A stretch of DNA of 35,901 nt. Source: Bacteroidales bacterium (GTDB taxonomy: Bacteria > Bacteroidota > Bacteroidia > Bacteroidales > UBA932). Position 1 is the first letter of the stretch, and the number at the start of each line of letters is the position of its first letter. Shown here one piece after another: positions 32,453 through 35,901 of this stretch. The notes beneath the pieces are model-generated. The model saw only the letters and a program-made list of their open reading frames with translations, ran no database searches and had not been told where the DNA came from. The translations under genes were made by a program, and so were the position numbers. The stretch is from positions 1 to 35,901 of the forward strand of contig SUYV01000025.1 of assembly GCA_015060255.1 (NCBI GenBank), written 5' to 3'.

Positions 32453-33823
32453 ATGGATATAAACAACTTAATAAGCGAATGTACAGCATATGACTATAAG
32501 TCGATGCTTGAAGAAAAGAGGCCTAAAAGTTGGCTGAAAAGTATCAGTGCTTTTGCTAACGGTCAGGGAGGCTCGCTGTTCTTCGGTATAGATGATAATG
32601 GAGAGGTTATTGGTCTCGATGATGTACAGCATGTTAGTCAATCAATCAGCACAAGAATCCGCGACTTGATGGATCCCCTTCCAGATGTCGAGTTGATACC
32701 GCTTGAAGTTGAAGGTAAAAAGATTCTTCAAGTTAAAGTATCTTCCGGACATTACACGCCATACTATTATATCGGCGATGGCCAACGCATGGCGTTTATT
32801 CGTGTGGGTGATGAGAGTCTTCCTGCTACTGCAGAACAAATGGTAAGGCTGGTTCTGAAAGGATCGAATAAGACATATGATTCTTTGATTACTGATTATC
32901 CTGCAGAGAAGAATACTTTTATAATCTTGGCCAACACCTTTGAGAAACGTACTACACTGAAATGGGATCAGAAGTTCCTTTTATCTTTTGGTCTGGTAAC
33001 AGGCGAAGGATTTCTGACAAATGCCGGTGCGCTGTTTACCGATGATTGTCCTCTTTGGCAGTCTCGACTGTATTGCACAAGATGGTACGGAAAAGATAAA
33101 AGCGATGCAATCAATGATGCTGAGTTTACCGGGAATATCCTCCTTTTGCTTCGCGAAGCCATGAACTTCGTCAAATCAAACACTAAGAAGGGATGGGAGA
33201 AACTGCCAGATGGCCGCAAGAATAAACCCGAATACGCAGAACGTGCTGTGCTTGAGGCATTAGTAAATCACTTCATTCATCGCGACTACACTGTGATGGG
33301 CGGCGAAGTCCATCTTGACATTTATGATGATCGTCTCACCATAACAACGCCAGGAGGAATGTACAATGGTTCTTTGATTCAGGATCTTGACATCGCTGAA
33401 GTATCTTCTGATAGACGTAACCCTATTTTGGCAGATGTTATGGCACAGCTGGATTATATGGAGAAGCGAGGTAGTGGTCTTACAAGAATCTGTAACGAAA
33501 CCAAAGCACTTGACGGATACAAAGATGAATTAAAGCCAGTATTCAAGTCCACTCCAACACAGTTTCAAACCATAATTTATGCTGCATCTAATGCATCAAA
33601 TGTCGGAGAGAATGTCGGAGACATGTCGGAGAGTGAAATCACTGATAGACAGCAAAATATACTCAATCTTATTAAAGAGTCTCCGACAATGACAGCCAAG
33701 CAGATGTCGGAGAGGTTGTCGGTGGCACAGCGTACCATAGAACGCGATATCGCTATTCTGAAAAAGAAGAACAGATTGAAACGTAACGGTAACGACTACG
33801 ATGGTGAGTGGGTTATCATTTAA
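32453..33823 (+). CDS. AlbA_2/Schlafen-like ATP-binding domain protein with C-terminal HTH
   Basis: A 456-residue cytoplasmic protein with three parts. The AlbA_2 domain (about 10-130) has the hallmark SISAFANGQGGSLFFGIDDNGEVIGLDD. A GHKL-type ATPase-like domain (about 250-365) has VLEALVNHFIHRDY, DIYDDRLTITTPGGMYNG and YMEKRGSGLTRI. A C-terminal winged HTH (about 400-456) follows a short NVGENVG linker. Such proteins are annotated as regulators or RNA-binding proteins, and some relatives act in phage defence. Here it may be the element's repressor or a defence gene. Its linker and HTH region carries five copies of one 9-base sequence. Confidence 0.85.
   Translation: MDINNLISECTAYDYKSMLEEKRPKSWLKSISAFANGQGGSLFFGIDDNGEVIGLDDVQHVSQSISTRIRDLMDPLPDVELIPLEVEGKKILQVKVSSGHYTPYYYIGDGQRMAFIRVGDESLPATAEQMVRLVLKGSNKTYDSLITDYPAEKNTFIILANTFEKRTTLKWDQKFLLSFGLVTGEGFLTNAGALFTDDCPLWQSRLYCTRWYGKDKSDAINDAEFTGNILLLLREAMNFVKSNTKKGWEKLPDGRKNKPEYAERAVLEALVNHFIHRDYTVMGGEVHLDIYDDRLTITTPGGMYNGSLIQDLDIAEVSSDRRNPILADVMAQLDYMEKRGSGLTRICNETKALDGYKDELKPVFKSTPTQFQTIIYAASNASNVGENVGDMSESEITDRQQNILNLIKESPTMTAKQMSERLSVAQRTIERDIAILKKKNRLKRNGNDYDGEWVII
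33601..33723. repeat. Repeated TGTCGGAGA inside the AlbA_2-type gene
   Basis: Direct copies are at 33601, 33613, 33624 and 33715, and one inverted copy (TCTCCGACA) is at 33680-33688. They are read in different frames, so protein repetition does not explain them all. Confidence 0.6.
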
Positions 33824-33844
33824 GCACGATTGCATATAACTTAA

Positions 33845-33874
33845 AAGCCCGCAGCGTCAAACCGTTGCGGGCTT
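33845..33874. terminator. Bidirectional terminator between early and late blocks of the element
   Basis: A 12-bp stem with one wobble (33845-33856 with 33863-33874) and a 6-base loop sits between the convergent AlbA_2-type gene and the minus-strand block. It can stop transcripts from both sides. Confidence 0.8.
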
Positions 33875-33902
33875 CGTCTATAAGATTAGAGGTGAGAAAG
33901 GA

Positions 33903-34610
33903 TTACTCACCCTCTACTGGTGCGTCCTCGTCGAGAGTAACCAGGGTGAGCATTTCGCCGGATTTTTCGCCGGTTTTGGTGTTTACGAAGAAGTACTTCA
34001 TGAAGACTTTTGGGGCGGCGGCGTTAGGGGCGCCGTGCTTGTTGTCGAAGTCTTCTTTGATGTCGTACTCTTCGCAGACTGCTTCGAGAGGCTGGGCGAT
34101 CTGGACTGCCTTGCCGTAGGCACGGGTGACTCCGTTGGACTGTGGAGCGGATGCCATTATGATGAGCTTGAGGTCAGCTGCGTTGTCCGGTTCTCCTTCG
34201 AGCTCGAATGTGAACTTGGTTGGGGTGAGGGTTACGACGGCTTCGGTCGGAGCTTCAACGCCCTGGAGTGCCGGAGGGTTGGAGAGGGCTTCGCCACCGC
34301 AGAACACGATCCAGTAGTTCAGACGTGAATAGAGGTTGGCTCCGGAGATCTTTGCTGAGGTACCGAGAACGGATTTTCCAGCCTGGGTCTGAGCCAAGGC
34401 ATTCCACGCCAGGATCTGGGCGTTGGTGAGGTTCTTCCAGCTCTGCGAGAGCTGCTTGAAGATTGACTTGACAGTTGCCTGTGCAGATGTTCTGACACCG
34501 CCACCGTAGCCACGATTACGGATGTACTTGCGACCGCGGACCTTGGCTGCGGTCACTCCTTTTGCGGAGCCTGACATCTCCTCAAAAGCGATAGAAGGAA
34601 TGTACTTCAT
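33903..34610 (-). CDS. DUF6266-like element protein
   Basis: A 235-residue protein without signal peptide or membrane segment. The first half, with KVRGRKYIRNRGYG, then a helical SIFKQLSQSWKNLTNAQILAWNALAQT and GKSVLGTSAKISGANLYSRLN, resembles DUF6266 proteins of Bacteroidetes phages and elements. The rest is predicted beta-rich, like a virion or tail accessory protein. The assignment is by pattern only. It is the last gene of the minus-strand block, ending shortly before the bidirectional terminator. Confidence 0.55.
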   Translation of the reverse strand: MKYIPSIAFEEMSGSAKGVTAAKVRGRKYIRNRGYGGGVRTSAQATVKSIFKQLSQSWKNLTNAQILAWNALAQTQAGKSVLGTSAKISGANLYSRLNYWIVFCGGEALSNPPALQGVEAPTEAVVTLTPTKFTFELEGEPDNAADLKLIIMASAPQSNGVTRAYGKAVQIAQPLEAVCEEYDIKEDFDNKHGAPNAAAPKVFMKYFFVNTKTGEKSGEMLTLVTLDEDAPVEGE

Positions 34611-34643
34611 AGTTTGTTGGGTTTAAGTTAATGATATTGTTTT

Positions 34644-35123
34644 TTACGCGCGTTTTCTTAGGATTCGGATGATGATCCAGCCGATGGCAGCGAGTGCCAG
34701 GAGTGAGAGGATCGTGAGGGTTATGCCGCCTGTTTTCATCTTGAAGGTCTGCCATCCGGAGAGTTCTTTTTCGACCTCTACTGTTTCATAGACGACAACA
34801 TCCTTGAAGATTATACTGTCACGATAGACTATCTTCGTCTGAACTTCCACAGGCTTTTGGACCGGCTTTGTCTCCAGTGAGTGAGCCAGCATTCCATCGG
34901 ACACAAAAGCTGCACTCTTGGCAAATTCATTCTCAAGCACGGACACAGTGTCTTTCGTCACAACTTTCTCGACGATCTTCGGAACTTCGAGATAAACGGT
35001 GTCGGTCTGATAGACGGTCTCGATGCGGGTTTCTGTTATGATCTTCTCTGACGGTGCAGCCTGGCGGGTGGTCGCGCAGGCTACACACAGGGCAGAGAAA
35101 AGAACGAGGATGAAGTTTTTCAT
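34644..35123 (-). CDS. Lipoprotein with C-terminal membrane anchor, candidate unimolecular spanin
   Basis: A 159-residue protein. The N-terminus is a lipoprotein-like signal with Cys16 (CVACATT; the -3 residue is unusual). The middle, about residues 25-125, is charged, rich in Thr, Val and Glu, with repeats such as TVYQTDTVYLEV, likely extended. A single membrane segment lies at about 132-153, followed by a basic tail (RILRKRA). An outer-membrane lipid anchor plus an inner-membrane C-terminal helix is the plan of phage unimolecular spanins such as T1 gp11, which fuse the two membranes in lysis. It lies beside a holin-like gene. Homology is not claimed. Confidence 0.6.
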   Translation of the reverse strand: MKNFILVLFSALCVACATTRQAAPSEKIITETRIETVYQTDTVYLEVPKIVEKVVTKDTVSVLENEFAKSAAFVSDGMLAHSLETKPVQKPVEVQTKIVYRDSIIFKDVVVYETVEVEKELSGWQTFKMKTGGITLTILSLLALAAIGWIIIRILRKRA

Positions 35124-35139
35124 AGGTTAAGTGTCTTGA

Positions 35140-35412
35140 TTATTCATGTCGGTCTGCCTTTTTCAGCAGCTCCGCTTCAAACTTGTGGAACTTGATGTCG
35201 TAGGATGCCTTTACACCGAGGATCGCACCGCAGAGGACCAGGAGTTCGCTGACGATCGAGATTGCAGAGTATGTAATCTCTCCCAGCGGCTCGATCCAGA
35301 ACAGGCACACCATCGCAATGACAACTCCGCTGACGAAGCTGGCGATTGCAAGACCGCCCTGCAGACGTGTGATTTCTATGTGGGACATCTTTGGCATATC
35401 CTTACTAATCAT
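35140..35412 (-). CDS. Holin-like small membrane protein
   Basis: A 90-residue protein with two hydrophobic segments (about 22-42 and 48-68) separated by a short turn, a short N-terminus and a charged C-terminal tail (FHKFEAELLKKADRHE). This is the form of class II holins and of proteins annotated as holins in Bacteroidetes phages. Its start overlaps the end of the upstream gene by 8 bases and the spanin-like gene follows after 16 bases. ATGs at 35397 and 35388 are alternative starts. A pore-forming function is an inference from form and place. Confidence 0.6.
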   Translation of the reverse strand: MISKDMPKMSHIEITRLQGGLAIASFVSGVVIAMVCLFWIEPLGEITYSAISIVSELLVLCGAILGVKASYDIKFHKFEAELLKKADRHE

Positions 35413-35901
35413 TGTTCAATACAAACCACATCGTCATGAATCGATTGCCGTTTGCATAATTGTAGTATTTATGAATCGGAGTGAAGTGTGCCACCTTGCC
35501 GGTAATCTTACAGATACAGACTGGAGATCCTATCTCCTGATAGTTTTCAGAGATGACAAAAACGCCCCAGCAATCCATATTGTCCGGCAATTCGGGAATA
35601 ATAAATGAGAACTCTTGCCCAATCTCCGGAGCCTGAAATTTTCTAAAGAGCATAGACATAAAGCCCCATGCTTCATCTTTGATGCACAGTTTACAATAGA
35701 GGCTCGGATAATCAAGTGTAAAAGTTCCCGCAGTTGCTTCTACTGAGATTTCTGTCGCCTCATCAAGTACCATGTCATCCCTACGACCTTTGGCCACGAA
35801 TCCGCTGCAGAATATTATGTCCAGCACAGGACGATCATCAAAGCATCTGCAAGGCTCCATACAAATGGTATTGCAGTCCTTTACCCAAGCCTTGAGCAAA
35901 G
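35405..35901 (-). CDS. Unknown element protein, cut by the window edge
   Basis: The 3' 165 codons or so of an unrecognised gene; the frame is open to the right edge, so the true start is outside. The product is cysteine-rich for a cytoplasmic protein (about ten Cys) and predicted beta-rich, with DCWGVFVISENYQEIGSPVC and a C-terminal TPIHKYYNYANGNRF. It overlaps the holin-like gene by 8 bases, so it belongs to the same operon. It may be a virion or host-interaction protein; nothing visible decides it. Confidence 0.55.
   Translation of the reverse strand, partial: LLKAWVKDCNTICMEPCRCFDDRPVLDIIFCSGFVAKGRRDDMVLDEATEISVEATAGTFTLDYPSLYCKLCIKDEAWGFMSMLFRKFQAPEIGQEFSFIIPELPDNMDCWGVFVISENYQEIGSPVCICKITGKVAHFTPIHKYYNYANGNRFMTMWFVLNND

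Larger units (their letters stand above)
26821..35901 (+). mobile_element. Integrated element, probably a prophage (left part)
   Basis: It starts at the tRNA-like junction and continues off the right edge. Contents: integrase next to the junction, accessory and HTH genes, a primase/helicase replication module, an AlbA_2-type regulator, then a convergent block with holin-like and spanin-like genes. Codon use is visibly more AT-rich in its integrase and replication genes than in the chromosomal genes to the left. The lysis-type genes favour a prophage over a conjugative element; no mobilisation gene is seen in the window. Confidence 0.7.

Noticed and set aside
26738..35901. CRISPR array or conjugation genes in the element
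   Set aside because: The repeats are short, few and not separated by uniform spacers; no relaxase or transfer gene was recognised.

Overview
The window reads as a Bacteroidales chromosome carrying the left part of an integrated element. The taxonomic signs are promoters of the TAnnTTTG (-7) type in front of many genes, the absence of Shine-Dalgarno boxes at most starts, and families typical of the phylum (DUF721 next to recF, Bacteroidetes-style XerC, BT4734-like and DUF6371 proteins, an IS4-type transposase with a DUF4372 N-terminus). The genus cannot be fixed from the sequence; gut Bacteroidales of middling GC content would fit.

Region 1 (1-8580, all minus strand). The 5' part of an IS4-family transposase runs off the left edge, with its IS end just past the 3' end of pdxB. 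A closely packed series follows, read right to left: holA, an ABC exporter (ATPase and permease), two genes that together make a secreted 5'-nucleotidase, mntP, recF, a DUF721/DciA-like gene and pdxB. The holA promoter is near-leaderless and a second promoter precedes recF.

Region 2 (8554-12508). A minus-strand operon, HsdR-N-like nuclease domain, cca, xerC and hpf, has every junction overlapping and ends in a perfect hairpin. An rluA-type pseudouridine synthase is divergent from it.

Region 3 (12491-18488). A five-gene polysaccharide operon on the minus strand, flippase, Fe-S/F420-hydrogenase beta-like protein, polysaccharide pyruvyl transferase, GT2 and GT4, is nearly all joined by 4-base overlaps.

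Region 4 (18536-26780). Mostly ordinary chromosomal genes: a Dabb-domain protein, an apparently self-regulated TetR repressor, a YeiH-type transporter overlapped by a small membrane protein gene, trpS, a DUF2147 protein, a formate/nitrite-type channel, trmO, and an exported amylo-alpha-1,6-glucosidase-like glycosidase.

Region 5 (about 26784-35901, open to the right). This is an integrated element, most likely a prophage. Its left junction looks like the 3' end of a minus-strand tRNA followed by the tRNA's own terminator. Next come a tyrosine integrase, an unknown 261-residue protein, a small HTH protein, a replication module (BT4734-like, RepA-type helicase, Zn-ribbon/TOPRIM primase-like) and an AlbA_2-type regulator, all on the plus strand. 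A terminator separates these from a convergent minus-strand block that resembles the end of a late operon: an unknown protein, a holin-like protein, a lipoprotein with a C-terminal membrane anchor resembling a unimolecular spanin, and a DUF6266-like protein. The element contains several clusters of short DNA repeats (26952-26972, 29140-29249, 31287-31558, 33601-33723) that coding does not explain; these are the main points of novelty.
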